Positions 33,367 to 41,972 of a stretch of DNA of 42,530 nucleotides are shown here, piece by piece. The DNA is from Deltaproteobacteria bacterium (GTDB taxonomy: Bacteria; Myxococcota_A; Polyangia; JAAYKL01): contig JAKQNG010000247.1 of NCBI GenBank assembly GCA_029565915.1, positions 1 to 42,530 of the forward strand, read 5' to 3'. Position numbers and translations under genes: made by a program. The first letter of the stretch is position 1. The number at the start of each line of letters is the position of its first letter. Under the pieces are notes generated by a model. It saw nothing but the letters and a program-made list of their open reading frames with translations. It was not told the origin of the DNA and searched no databases.

Positions 33367-34868
33367 TCAGTCGGGCCGGTATTCCCTGGCGCCGAGGGAT
33401 GGCGGGTCCATCCAGCAGGCACCCGTGAAATCACCGGACAGATATTCATATTCCCTGCCGGCCATCCAGGCGGGGCTGCTGCTGGAAATGGAAAAATGGT
33501 CGATGGAAAGCGTGTCGGCCGGCACGTCAAAGCCGGGGTCCAGGCCAATCAGCGGTTCGACCTCCGCCGCAGGCAGGTCGGTCTGGGCCGACGCATTCGG
33601 ACTGTCAACGGCATACCAGAGGTTGTTTTCCACCGCGAAGGTTTCGGGCAGGGTGTCCGGTCCGATGTTGACGTGGGTGGAAATCTGTTCCCGCGAAAAA
33701 AAAAGATGTTGTTTGCCACCAGGTTGTCTGCGCAGGCACTGAATGTGTAGTCGTCCGTGGACACCGTTTCCTGAAGAATGCGGAACACCCACTGCTGTGG
33801 CAGGTAGACCGTATTGTTGACCGCGGCGCAGGCCACGCAGCCCACAAACGCAAAGGCCGCGGCGCCGCCGATGATCACATTGGCAACCAACCGGATATCC
33901 CGCGCTTCCACGTTGGGTGCTGACGCGGACAGGGGCGGACGGAAGAATTCAAATCCCGTGGAACCGCCCATGTTGACCGCGCGCTCTCCGGCGGATGCCA
34001 TCCAGTTGCCCCGGATTTCGATGTTCGCGCTGCCGCCCTTGCACTGGATCGCGTTGGCGGACAGGTCGTGGAGGTGGTTTCCCGCCAGCAGGCCGTTGTG
34101 GCAGCCCACGTGATCGATGGCGCTGCCGCCGCCGCTGCCGCCGCAGAACGCCATTTCGCTGTCGAGAACAAAATAGTCGTTCACGCCGGACAGCTTGAGG
34201 CAGTCCTCGTTGCCGCCCGTGCCGATGTCGTGGATGAACAGGTTGCGCAGCACCACGTGGCGGGTGGCCTCCGGATTGGCCGTGTCGCCGCCGTCATCGC
34301 AGTTGAGCCCATTGCCGGAGGCGTTGCGGATTTCCAGATCGTGGATGATGACGTAGCGCACTTCGCTCAAGTGGAGCCCTTCGACATCGCCCTCGATGAC
34401 GGGTCGCTCATCCGCGGTGCCGCCAATCCAGATGGGCGCCTCCGCGGTGCCCGCAAGGCCCGAAAGATAAATGCCCCCCGCATACGTGCCGCCGTGAATC
34501 CGGATGGCCGTGCCGGGCCCGGCGTGGCTCGCCGCATGCTCCACCGTGGCAAAGGGCGCATCGGCGCTGCCGTTTCCGGTGGTGTCGTCGCCGTCCACGG
34601 CCACGTGAATCTCGGTCTGCGGAACGATTCCCGTTTCAAATGTGACGATGTCGCCGCACGCACCATCCCCGTCCGCATCCGTGTCGGTGTCTTCTGTGTC
34701 TTCTGTCTCTGTGTCTTCTGTGTCTGTCCCATCCGTCCCATCTGTCCCATCCGTCCCATTACTGTCGCTCCCGCTCTCGCTCCTGCTGTCCGTGTCGTCT
34801 CCGGATGTGGTCCTGTCACCGCATCCCATGAGCAGCGCTGTCAACAGAAACAGAAATGTGGTTTTCAT
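33367..34868 (-). pseudogene. parallel beta-helix lipoprotein, interrupted by a frameshift
   Basis: Reading starts at the ATG at 34868, after AGGAGG, with lipobox (TALLMGC) and a Gly/Thr/Asp/Glu linker. It then gives a right-handed beta-helix of pectate-lyase/polysaccharide-lyase type: repeated coils such as GTAIRIHGGTYAGGIYLSG, YVIIHDLEIRNASGNGL, HVVLRNLFIHDIGTG, NGLLAGNHLHDLSANAIQ and ANIEIRGNWM. At a run of nine A (33696-33704) the frame changes. The rest continues in the next frame from about 33704 to 33367 (NIGPDTLPETFAVENNLWY). Ten T on the coding strand would restore one ORF of about 500 residues. A sequencing error, a real null allele or polymerase slippage are all possible. Likely role: surface pectin or other uronide degradation; catalytic residues are not identified. 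Confidence 0.75.
34678..34760 (-). repeat. low-complexity linker repeats of the beta-helix gene
   Basis: Units based on GTCCCATCC/T (9 bases) and on TGTGTCTTC encode the NGTDGTDGTDGTDTEDTETEDTED linker on the minus strand. They are mostly multiples of three, so length changes stay in frame. Confidence 0.7.
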
Positions 34869-34962
34869 GGCGGTCCTCCTGTACCGCAGCGTCCTTCCGG
34901 CGCTGGCAGGGCCACAGTTTATCATGGAGTTGCCCCATTGCCTGTGCTAATCTCTGCGGGCC

Positions 34963-35457
34963 ATGGTGGACCGGTTCTACAGCGCAGACGACGAAGCAAC
35001 CCCGGGCACGATTGTGCTCGTGCGCTTTGCCACACCGCGGCAGGCGCGGGCCTGCCACATGACCCTCATCGCCCTGTTCGACCGCATTGAAACCCGGGTG
35101 GACGAGCTGTTCGAAGCGGGCGGCGGCGAGGCCACTCTGGCGGAGGTGGCCGCGGTCTACGAAGAATTCGGTTTCTCCAACGACAACGGCTGGGAACAGG
35201 AACACGAAATCAGCCTCTCGGGCAACGAGGTGGTGTGGCCCCTGTCCTACGGCGCCCGCCGCAGCGAGGTGGAGAACCTGCTCATGGCCATGGAACCCGC
35301 CTCCATTGAGTTTCACGACCCCTTCGAAGAGGTGGAGCCCTGGCGGCTGTTTCCCCTGCCCGAAACCCTGCCCCTGCCCGACGACACCGAAGGCGGCGAC
35401 TACCGGGCCTTCGACTCCGAATTTCCCGGTCAACCCCCCAAGCGGGTCATCCACTGA
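34963..35457 (+). CDS. conserved-looking hypothetical protein
   Basis: A 164-residue soluble protein with no signal peptide and no recognised domain. A mixed N-terminal half (TIVLVRFATPRQARACHMTLIALFDRIETRVDELFEAGG) is followed by an acidic, aromatic C-terminal half with LSYGARRSEVENLLMAMEPASIEFHDPFEEVEPW and a Pro-rich tail. No ribosome binding site is obvious. The FAM20-like kinase gene begins 11 bases after the stop, so the two form an operon. It is divergent from the beta-helix gene across 94 bases. Confidence 0.6.
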   Translation: MVDRFYSADDEATPGTIVLVRFATPRQARACHMTLIALFDRIETRVDELFEAGGGEATLAEVAAVYEEFGFSNDNGWEQEHEISLSGNEVVWPLSYGARRSEVENLLMAMEPASIEFHDPFEEVEPWRLFPLPETLPLPDDTEGGDYRAFDSEFPGQPPKRVIH

Positions 35458-35468
35458 CCTGTCTGTCC

Positions 35469-36449
35469 ATGCGCGGCCCGGCCTGTCTGCTGTCTGCCCT
35501 GCTGCTGTCCGCCGCCGGATGCAATGCCCCCCCCGACCCGAACGACGGTCCGCCCCGTTCCCCGACGACGCCGTCATCCCCCGCGCCATCCCCCGGAAGG
35601 GACGCCCCCCTGCCCTCCCTGCCCCCGCCCGTGCAGACCGCGGCGCCAACCGCTCCGGACCCGGTGGCGTCAATCGAGGCGACCCTGCGCACGGCAAAGG
35701 TGGTGCGGACCATGCCCCTGTCAAAGCGCAGCTGGACCCTGCAGGTCGTTTTCGAAAACGGCACCAAGGCCGTGTTCAAGCCCTTCCTCAAGGGCAACGC
35801 CACGGCGAAGTACGAAGTGGCCTACCACCGCATCGCCCGCCTCCTTCGGCTTTCGAATGTGCCTGTCGCCGTGCTGCGGGACTTTCCGCCGGGCCGGCTG
35901 ACCGCATCCCTCTCGTCCCGGCATCCGGACGTGGTTGCCGCCTATGCAGAGCAGGTGGACGCGGGCCCCGACGGCCGGGTGCGGGGTGCCCTCATCGCGT
36001 GGATGGACAACCTGGAACCCGTCTTCCCGGCGGGCGCGGGCACGGGTGTCCTGGCGGACCGGTTCGCCGGACCTCCGGACAGGGAACAGCTGGACCTCGT
36101 CCGCACGGTGATGGCCGACTACCTCCTGGGCAACTGGGACCGGTTCTCCGGCGGCAACCTCTTCCGGCAGAAGGACGGCGGCGGCCTGGTGCTCCTCGAC
36201 CACAACGGGTCGTTCGTCACCTTTTCAGAAAAACGGCAACAGAAGATGGACAGCTACCTGGGGCTCCTGCCCTGCGCTCCCGCCGACCTGGTGGCGCGCA
36301 TCCGCGATCTCACCGAAGACGACGTCCGCACCGCGTCGGCCGCGGACGGCACGCCGATTCTCGGACAGCGGGAAATCGACGCCCTCTTCACCCGCCGCGC
36401 CGAACTGCTGCGGCACTGCGACGTGCTGCCCCCTTGTCGCGTTTATTGA
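35469..36449 (+). CDS. FAM20/HipA-like kinase-fold lipoprotein
   Basis: The 326-residue protein has a signal and lipobox (LLSAAGC, Cys 18) and a Pro/Ser/Thr-rich spacer to about residue 65. The domain has NGTKAVFKPFLKG (Lys 104 as a candidate ATP-phosphate lysine), YEVAYHRIARLL (Glu 116), MADYLLGNWDRFSGGNLF near 215-230 (like the catalytic GNxDR of FAM20 kinases) and LVLLDHNGSF near 242 (metal-binding DxG-type). This set and order are those of the FAM20C/HipA-like atypical kinases. A lipoprotein anchor places it at the cell surface or periplasm. The Cys near the C-terminus (PCAP, RHCD, PPCRV) resemble FAM20 disulfides. Phosphorylation is inferred, not seen. Confidence 0.65.
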   Translation: MRGPACLLSALLLSAAGCNAPPDPNDGPPRSPTTPSSPAPSPGRDAPLPSLPPPVQTAAPTAPDPVASIEATLRTAKVVRTMPLSKRSWTLQVVFENGTKAVFKPFLKGNATAKYEVAYHRIARLLRLSNVPVAVLRDFPPGRLTASLSSRHPDVVAAYAEQVDAGPDGRVRGALIAWMDNLEPVFPAGAGTGVLADRFAGPPDREQLDLVRTVMADYLLGNWDRFSGGNLFRQKDGGGLVLLDHNGSFVTFSEKRQQKMDSYLGLLPCAPADLVARIRDLTEDDVRTASAADGTPILGQREIDALFTRRAELLRHCDVLPPCRVY

Positions 36450-36480
36450 TTCCCGCCACCCGATGTGGAATAACCGGCCC

Positions 36481-37189
36481 ATGACCGACCCGTCCCATCC
36501 CGCCGACGACCGGGCGGCCCCGCCCCTCACCGTGGCGAGGCTCTATGTCCACGATTTCAAAAATCCCCTCTCGGCCATTTCCGCCAACCTGTCCTGGCTC
36601 GAAGCGGTCATCGACGACGGGGAGCTGCGGTCCGCGGTAACGGACTCGGCCCTGGCCGTGAAGCAGCTCCTGCACATGTACAACAACCTGCTGCAGCTGG
36701 CCCGCATCGAGGCCGGTGAGTCCTCCCCGGCGGAGGCCGTGTCCCTCGACGATTTCGTCCGGGGGGGCGGTGGCCGCCTGCCGCGCCCTGCAGCTCTCGT
36801 CCACGACGATCATTGAAACGGAAGGCTCCCTGCCGTCCGTGCACTGCCACTGGCCCGCGGACTACGCGGGGCTGGCCCTCGAAAACCTGCTCCTCGCCTG
36901 CGCGGCCAACACCCCCGGGGACGGACGGGTGACGGTTCGCGCGGCGGTGGACGGCGGCACGGCGGTCATCACCGTGCGGGACACGGGGGTGCCCATTGCG
37001 GACGAATTCGTTTCGTGCTGTTTTGACGCCGCCTTTCAGGGCATCGCCAAGTCCGAGAACCGGGCCCGGTATGCCCGGGCCATGGGCATGTATGCCGTGA
37101 AGGCCGCCTCCGCTGCCCTTGGCGGGTCCGTCGAAACCCGGCGCGACAATGACGCCCAGGTGTTCATTCTCCGCCTTCCCACGGGCTGA
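36481..37189 (+). pseudogene. histidine kinase, interrupted by a frameshift
   Basis: The first part (from MTDPSHPADD; the ATG at 36463 is an alternative) has a HisKA domain with H-box VHDFKNPLSAISANLSWLE. At seven G (36761-36767) the frame changes. Six G would join it to the second part, AACRALQLSSTTIIETEGSLPS..., which contains an ATPase domain with G1 box VRDTGVPI and a C-terminal GGSVETRRD segment. No membrane helix, sensor or receiver domain is seen, so it would be a small cytoplasmic kinase. The N-box reads ENLLLACAANTP, with Ala where the Mg-binding Asn is expected, so catalysis is doubtful even when repaired. It follows the FAM20-like gene by 31 bases and overlaps the convergent gene by 26. 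Confidence 0.7.
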
Positions 37190-37607
37190 GCACCACATCC
37201 ACCAGATGGGCGGCCCGCCGGCCGCAGCGCTCCACGGCCACCAGCACGTCGCTGCGCAAGATGCCCGCGGCCGCCAGCAGGTCAAGGGCCACGAGGAGGG
37301 TTTTTCCCGACGAAGCCCGGTCGTCCACCAGCAGCAACGGGGTCGGCAGATGGGCCGGCAGGGGCGACGGGCCGGGGGCGGGCAACGTGCAGCGGTACAG
37401 GATTTCCTTTGCCGCAAACAGAAACGGACGGGCCGCGCGGGGCGCCCGGTCCATGGTGCGCGAGTGGGGGTAACGGACATCAATGCCGATGACGGGAATC
37501 TGCAGCATCGCGCAAAGCCTTTCCGCAGGCCGACGTCCGCCGTTTTCAATGCACGCGATGCACGCGGGCGCGAACTGTTTTATTAATGGACACCACCTTT
37601 GACTCAT
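37164..37607 (-). CDS. phosphoribosyltransferase-like protein
   Basis: The 147-residue protein from the ATG at 37607 is used; the track's start at 37766 runs into the divergent gene. The signature is the PRPP-binding strand PLLLVDDRASSGKTLLVALDLL (DD-x3-SG-x-T). Upstream, PACIACIENGGRRPAERLCAMLQIPVIGIDVRYPH has the cap and flexible-loop layout, with cysteines unusual for this fold. It is shorter than ComF or purine PRTases. Its substrate is unknown. The start is 15 bases from that of the divergent transglycosylase, so its promoter must lie within the neighbour. Confidence 0.65.
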   Translation of the reverse strand: MSQRWCPLIKQFAPACIACIENGGRRPAERLCAMLQIPVIGIDVRYPHSRTMDRAPRAARPFLFAAKEILYRCTLPAPGPSPLPAHLPTPLLLVDDRASSGKTLLVALDLLAAAGILRSDVLVAVERCGRRAAHLVDVVLSPWEGGE

Positions 37608-37622
37608 GGGAAACTCGCCGCC

Positions 37623-39935
37623 ATGGGACTGAAACGCTGGCTGCTGGCGCTCATCATACTCATCGTTGTCCTTGGTTTCATCGGGTTTTTTTTCCTCCAG
37701 TCCGGCGCGGACCGGCAGATTTCCGAAGAATTCATTCCAAAAGTGCAGGAGCGCTACGGGGTGCACGTGACATGGGAGGACATGTCGGTCTCCCTCTCCT
37801 CCGTGTCCCTGCGGCGGGTCACCGTGTCGTCCCTGGCCGGGGGTCGGCCCTTTGCCCGCATCGAGCGCCTCGGGGTGAACGTCCGGGTGGGCCCCCTGCT
37901 GCTGGGAGACCTGGACATCTCGGGCATCCGGGTGGACGGCCTTTCGCTGCTGGCGGGCAACCGGTCAAAGGGCGCCTCCCTGATGGAGTGGCGGGACCTG
38001 CTGGACCGCCTGCGCCCCGGGGAGGGCACCCCTGTCGGGAAGGACGGCGACGTACCCGAAATCTACCTGACTTCCGGGGAGATGCGCGTTTCTGACCGGG
38101 GCATCGCCGCGGAGGCAAAGGGCCTCTTTGGCCGCATCGCACCCGGTCGCCGGGCCCACCTGCAGGCGGACCGTTGGCGGCTGGACGGGTCAGGGGTCAG
38201 CATCACCGCCGACAACCTGTCAATGGACTACGACGTTGTGGCCCGCCATCTGACCGCGGATGTGGACCGGCCCGACTTTGTGCTGCCCCTCCAGGTGGCG
38301 AAGCTGCAGGCCGCCATGGACGACGTCCGGGCCTGCCTGCAGGACCTGGGACTGGCCGGCGGGGACGATGACGCGACCGTCGCCGGGGAAGGGCCCCGTT
38401 ACCTGGACGCGGCGGTGACCATCGGCCGGGGCCGCGGCTTCCTGTCCACGGGACCTTCCCGGGGCCTGGAGCTGGCCGGCGTGACCGCGGAGCTCATCAC
38501 CAACGCGGAGCGGCTCATTTCCCTGCGGGCCAACGGGCGCGCCGTGGGAGGCAGGGGCGAGTTCGTCGTGCAGGGCACCCTTCCGCGGCAGGGCCAGCCG
38601 GAGCTGGTGCTGGACGTGCCGGACCTGCCCCTCGAAAACCTGGGACCCCTCCTCGCGCCCAACGGCGTGGACTGGTCAAAGGCCCGGGCGGGAGGCCAGC
38701 TCACCCTGAAGCGCAACCTCCGGGGCCTGCTCACCATCGAGGGCCGCACGGCCCTGTCGGGACTGGCCCTCAAGCACGACCGCATCGCTCCGGAGTCCCT
38801 CAAGGACCTCCAGTTCGCCCTGGACTACCGCCTCACCTTCAACGCCGGGGACCACCTGCTGCACGTGGACCAGCTCCAGGTGGCAAAGGACCTGGCCCGC
38901 CTCTCCTTCGAGGGCACCGTGCACACGGACCGGCTGGCCTTCGACCTGCGCGTCGCCCTGCCCCCCACCGCCTGCCGCCAGGTGCTGGGCGCCATCCCCG
39001 CTCCCCTGCGCCGCCCCCTCGAAGACGTCGCCCTGGAGGGCCGCATCGGCTTCGAGGTGCACCTCGCCCTGGACGCCGTCTCCCCGGACGACACGGTGCT
39101 GGACGGCGTGCTGGACAACCGCTGTCAAATCAGCAACTTCGGCGGCCTGCCCGCCCCCGACGACTTCCGCCGCCTGTTCGCCTGGATGGCCTACGACGAC
39201 AAGGGCAACCGCATCCGCATGCTGTCCGGCCCCGGCTCCGACCACTGGACCGCCATCGGCGCCATCTCCCCCTACCTCATCGCTGCGGTCCTCACCACCG
39301 AGGACGGCAAATTCGAGTCCCACCAGGGCCTCACCCTGCCCGAGCTGCGGACCGCCCTCTCCATGAACCTGCGCAAGGGCGCCATGGAGCACGGCGCCTC
39401 CACCATCACCATGCAGCTGGCCAAGAACCTGTTCCTCTCCAGGGACCGCACTCTGGCGCGCAAGCTCCAGGAGCTCTTCTTCACCTGGTACCTGGAATCC
39501 AACTTCACCAAGGACGAAATCCTCGAACTCTATTTCAACGTGGTGGAGTTCGGCCCGTCCATCTACGGCGTGGGCCCGGCGGCCCGCTACTACTTCGGCC
39601 GGGAGCCCTTTGAGCTGAACCTGGTGGAGTCCGTGTTCCTCGTCAAACTCCTCCCCTCCCCCGTGGCCCGGCACAACGCCCTCAAAAAGGAAGGCGGTGT
39701 GTCAAAGAAGAAGATGGCCTCCCTCCACCGGGTCATGCAGGTGATGTTCGAGCGCCACCGCATCTCCGACGCCGAATACCGGCTGGGTCTGGAGCAGGAG
39801 CTGGCGTTCTACAACGAGGGCGACCCCCTGCCCGAACCGCGCCTCGTCGCAAGGCGGGACGGGGTCGTGGACCTCTCGTTGCCTCCGGGCGCCACAGAAG
39901 ACACCTTCGCGGACGAATTCGACGACTGGGAATAG
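37623..39935 (+). CDS. AsmA-like / GT51 peptidoglycan transglycosylase fusion
   Basis: The 770-residue protein starts at the ATG at 37623 (the track's TTG at 37599 adds eight residues). It has one N-terminal membrane helix (ALIILIVVLGFIGFFFLQ). A long region of about 480 residues follows with the repetitive beta pattern of AsmA/DUF748-type proteins, including VTWEDMSVSLSSVSLRRV and ISGIRVDGLSLLAG. The last 230 residues are a GT51 glycosyltransferase: TTEDGKFESHQGL (catalytic Glu in the ED-x2-F motif), GASTITMQLAKNLFLSRDRTLARKLQE, and ILELYFNVVEFGPSIYGVGPAARYYFGR. It polymerises lipid II like MtgA. There is no transpeptidase domain. The AsmA-like part may contact lipids or an envelope partner. 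Confidence 0.85.
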   Translation: MGLKRWLLALIILIVVLGFIGFFFLQSGADRQISEEFIPKVQERYGVHVTWEDMSVSLSSVSLRRVTVSSLAGGRPFARIERLGVNVRVGPLLLGDLDISGIRVDGLSLLAGNRSKGASLMEWRDLLDRLRPGEGTPVGKDGDVPEIYLTSGEMRVSDRGIAAEAKGLFGRIAPGRRAHLQADRWRLDGSGVSITADNLSMDYDVVARHLTADVDRPDFVLPLQVAKLQAAMDDVRACLQDLGLAGGDDDATVAGEGPRYLDAAVTIGRGRGFLSTGPSRGLELAGVTAELITNAERLISLRANGRAVGGRGEFVVQGTLPRQGQPELVLDVPDLPLENLGPLLAPNGVDWSKARAGGQLTLKRNLRGLLTIEGRTALSGLALKHDRIAPESLKDLQFALDYRLTFNAGDHLLHVDQLQVAKDLARLSFEGTVHTDRLAFDLRVALPPTACRQVLGAIPAPLRRPLEDVALEGRIGFEVHLALDAVSPDDTVLDGVLDNRCQISNFGGLPAPDDFRRLFAWMAYDDKGNRIRMLSGPGSDHWTAIGAISPYLIAAVLTTEDGKFESHQGLTLPELRTALSMNLRKGAMEHGASTITMQLAKNLFLSRDRTLARKLQELFFTWYLESNFTKDEILELYFNVVEFGPSIYGVGPAARYYFGREPFELNLVESVFLVKLLPSPVARHNALKKEGGVSKKKMASLHRVMQVMFERHRISDAEYRLGLEQELAFYNEGDPLPEPRLVARRDGVVDLSLPPGATEDTFADEFDDWE

Positions 39936-39944
39936 CAGAATCGG

Positions 39945-40778
39945 TCAGGCGGGACGGCGGCGCGCCACCAGGAAGGGGTGGTGGCGCACCATGCGCAGCA
40001 GGTCGGAGGGGCGGTCGAACACCAGGGGCCACACGACGGCGGCCTGGAGCCGGTGGTGTAAAAAGGCAATCCGCGTGTCCCCGCCGGAAGAGGGCAGGGC
40101 CATGAGGGCCCCCCGCACAGGGAGAGGGGGCGCAAGGGCATCCATGGCCGCCGACACGCCCACCCGGTTCACCCGGTGCGCCAGCAGGTAAAAAAAGAAC
40201 CACACGGCCCGGCGGCAGTGCCACTCATCGGCCCGTTCCACAATGGCCGGCAGGGACACATCCGGACCGGCGAGCACCCGCCGCAGGTCCTCCACGGCCC
40301 GCTGCAGGTTCATGAAGCGGTGGACCGCCGCGTGGAAGGCCACATGGCAGAACACGTCTTCGCCGCTCATGCGGCGGCAGCCCACCCCGTCAAAGGTGGA
40401 CGGCGTCGTCCGCGCCCACAGGGCCTCGTGGTCAATGGGAAACCGGTCTTCCGCAAAGAGCGCCCGGTGCACTTCAAAGAGGATGTGCCGGTCGCCATCC
40501 ACGGGCAGGTGAAAGCCCTTTTCCTTCTGGTGGTCTTCGTCAACGGGCGACGGCCGCGCCACAAAGCCCAGTTCTTCGAGCAGGCGGTGGCTCGTTTGCC
40601 AGTCCTTCTCCCGCACCAGAAAATCCACGTCCGCCAGGAGGCCCCGGTCCTCGTCCGGACCATACACGGACGTCAGCAGGTGGGCGCCCTTCAGGGGCAC
40701 CACGTCCACCCTCGCTGCCGCGGCCTTTTCGAGAAACCGCCGGAAGTGGTGAAAGAGGATGACGTACTGGGGCTTCAT
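39945..40778 (-). CDS. nucleotidyltransferase family protein (NTP_transf_5-like)
   Basis: The 277-residue protein has the pol-beta type nucleotidyltransferase core VVPLKGAHLLTSVYGPDEDRGLLADVDFLV, with the DxD pair in ADVDFLV, and the downstream HRLLEELGF and EVHRALF segments. This matches the uncharacterised family often located in polysaccharide or peptide clusters. The C-terminal half is helical with His-rich parts (DVFCHVAFHAAVHRFM). It overlaps the upstream epimerase by four bases (ATGA), and ends nine bases from the convergent GT51 gene. Function unknown; a sugar-related role is possible given its neighbour. Confidence 0.78.
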   Translation of the reverse strand: MKPQYVILFHHFRRFLEKAAAARVDVVPLKGAHLLTSVYGPDEDRGLLADVDFLVREKDWQTSHRLLEELGFVARPSPVDEDHQKEKGFHLPVDGDRHILFEVHRALFAEDRFPIDHEALWARTTPSTFDGVGCRRMSGEDVFCHVAFHAAVHRFMNLQRAVEDLRRVLAGPDVSLPAIVERADEWHCRRAVWFFFYLLAHRVNRVGVSAAMDALAPPLPVRGALMALPSSGGDTRIAFLHHRLQAAVVWPLVFDRPSDLLRMVRHHPFLVARRRPA

Positions 40779-41731
40779 GAAAGAGTGGCGGCCACGGCTT
40801 CCCGCAGGGAGAGGCGGGGCGCATAGCCGTAGTCGTGCTCAAAGAGGCGGGTGTGGATGACAAAGTCCGTGGACATCCGCGCAATGGCGTCGGCCACGGG
40901 GGTTTCCACCGGCAGCAGAGGGGAGAGGTAGCGGTCCAGCACCTGCAGGTGCCCGGCCAGGGAAAGGGGGACCGCCGGGGTCAGGGCGAACCGGCAGTGC
41001 TCCTTGACCAGCGCGGTAAAGTCGCACAGGGACACGTTGAAGTCGGACACGCCGTAGGTGGCGCCCCCTTTCCACCCTTTATCGATGAGCCGCTCCACCC
41101 GGTCCGCCAGATTTTCCGCGTGGAGCAGGCTGCGCCGGGCAGCGCCCCCGTCCAGCAGGGGAAAGAAGCCCCGCTGCAGGGCCGCGATGATCTTTGCACA
41201 GCCGCCCCGTTCATCGCCCTTTCCAAAAACCGTCACCGGCCGCAGGACGACCACGGGAAACGACCCGTCGTTGAAATCTTCCAGCAGCTTCTGCTCCGCT
41301 TCCAGGGCCATTTTTCCCAGGTTGTCGCCGGGCGCCGGGGAGGCGTCCTCGCTGCGGCCCTCGGGGGACGTGGTCAGGCCCCACACGCGTGCCGTGCTGA
41401 AGTGGATGAGCCCGCGGCAGCGGTTGTCCCTGGCCGCGTGGGCCACGTTGACGGCGCCGGCCACATTGACCGACCGGGTCCGCTCTTCCCGGGCAGCCGG
41501 GACAGGCCCTCTGGCGACGGCGGCCAGGTGGATGACCAGGTCCGGGGCCTCGGCGGCAAAGATGCGGTGGAGGTCCGACAGGTCCCGCACGTCGCAGGTG
41601 TAGGCGCGGTCCGCCTTTGTGGGCGCGTCGTCGGCGGAAACCCCCACCACGTGGTGTTTCTGCCGCCGGGTCAGGCGCTCGCACAGGGTGCGCCCGATGA
41701 ATCCCGTATGTCCGGTAATCAGAATTTTCAT
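40775..41731 (-). CDS. NAD-dependent epimerase/dehydratase family protein
   Basis: An extended SDR of 318 residues. The NAD loop is TGHTGFIG (residues about 6-13), followed by DVRDLSDLHRIF, LVIHLAA and SVNVAGAVNVAHAAR, typical of sugar nucleotide epimerases and dehydratases. The active-site Ser-Thr segment is HFSTARVWG. The YxxxK motif is not intact: the Lys is present (DNLGKMALEAE) but Asp stands where the Tyr is expected. LRPVTVFGKGDERGG follows as usual. Catalysis may be altered or lost. The start has no clear ribosome binding site. The gene is coupled to the nucleotidyltransferase. Upstream lies the hairpin cluster. Confidence 0.82.
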   Translation of the reverse strand: MKILITGHTGFIGRTLCERLTRRQKHHVVGVSADDAPTKADRAYTCDVRDLSDLHRIFAAEAPDLVIHLAAVARGPVPAAREERTRSVNVAGAVNVAHAARDNRCRGLIHFSTARVWGLTTSPEGRSEDASPAPGDNLGKMALEAEQKLLEDFNDGSFPVVVLRPVTVFGKGDERGGCAKIIAALQRGFFPLLDGGAARRSLLHAENLADRVERLIDKGWKGGATYGVSDFNVSLCDFTALVKEHCRFALTPAVPLSLAGHLQVLDRYLSPLLPVETPVADAIARMSTDFVIHTRLFEHDYGYAPRLSLREAVAATLS

Positions 41732-41752
41732 GATGTGCCTCTATCGTTGAAT

Positions 41753-41905
41753 CCCGCGCAGGATCTGCGCGGGCTGGGATTGCAATGCAATGCTCCCCCG
41801 TCCAGCTTCGCCCCCGGCAGGACACCCGCGCAGGATCTGCGCGGGCTGGGATTGCAATGCAGTGCTCCCCTGTCCAGCTTCGCCCCCGGCAGGATCTGCC
41901 GGGGG
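41753..41905. repeat. two 70-base direct repeats with REP-like hairpins
   Basis: Units at 41753-41822 and 41825-41894 (period 72) differ at two bases. Each begins with a hairpin of stem CCCGCGCAG / CTGCGCGGG and loop GAT. The second unit runs into a longer hairpin, stem CCCCCGGCAG / CTGCCGGGGG with loop GAT, at 41883-41905. No coding potential is evident. The whole interval 41732-42131 holds no gene. Confidence 0.85.
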
Positions 41906-41972
41906 AGTTTAATAATGTGGGTCGTTTTCATGTACGCGTTCGATCTTATCATCAACTCACCGAAATGTACTA

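Noticed and set aside
41753-41905. possible CRISPR array
   Set aside because: Only two 70-base near-identical copies with palindromic hairpins and no regular spacers or cas genes. REP-like repeats fit better.
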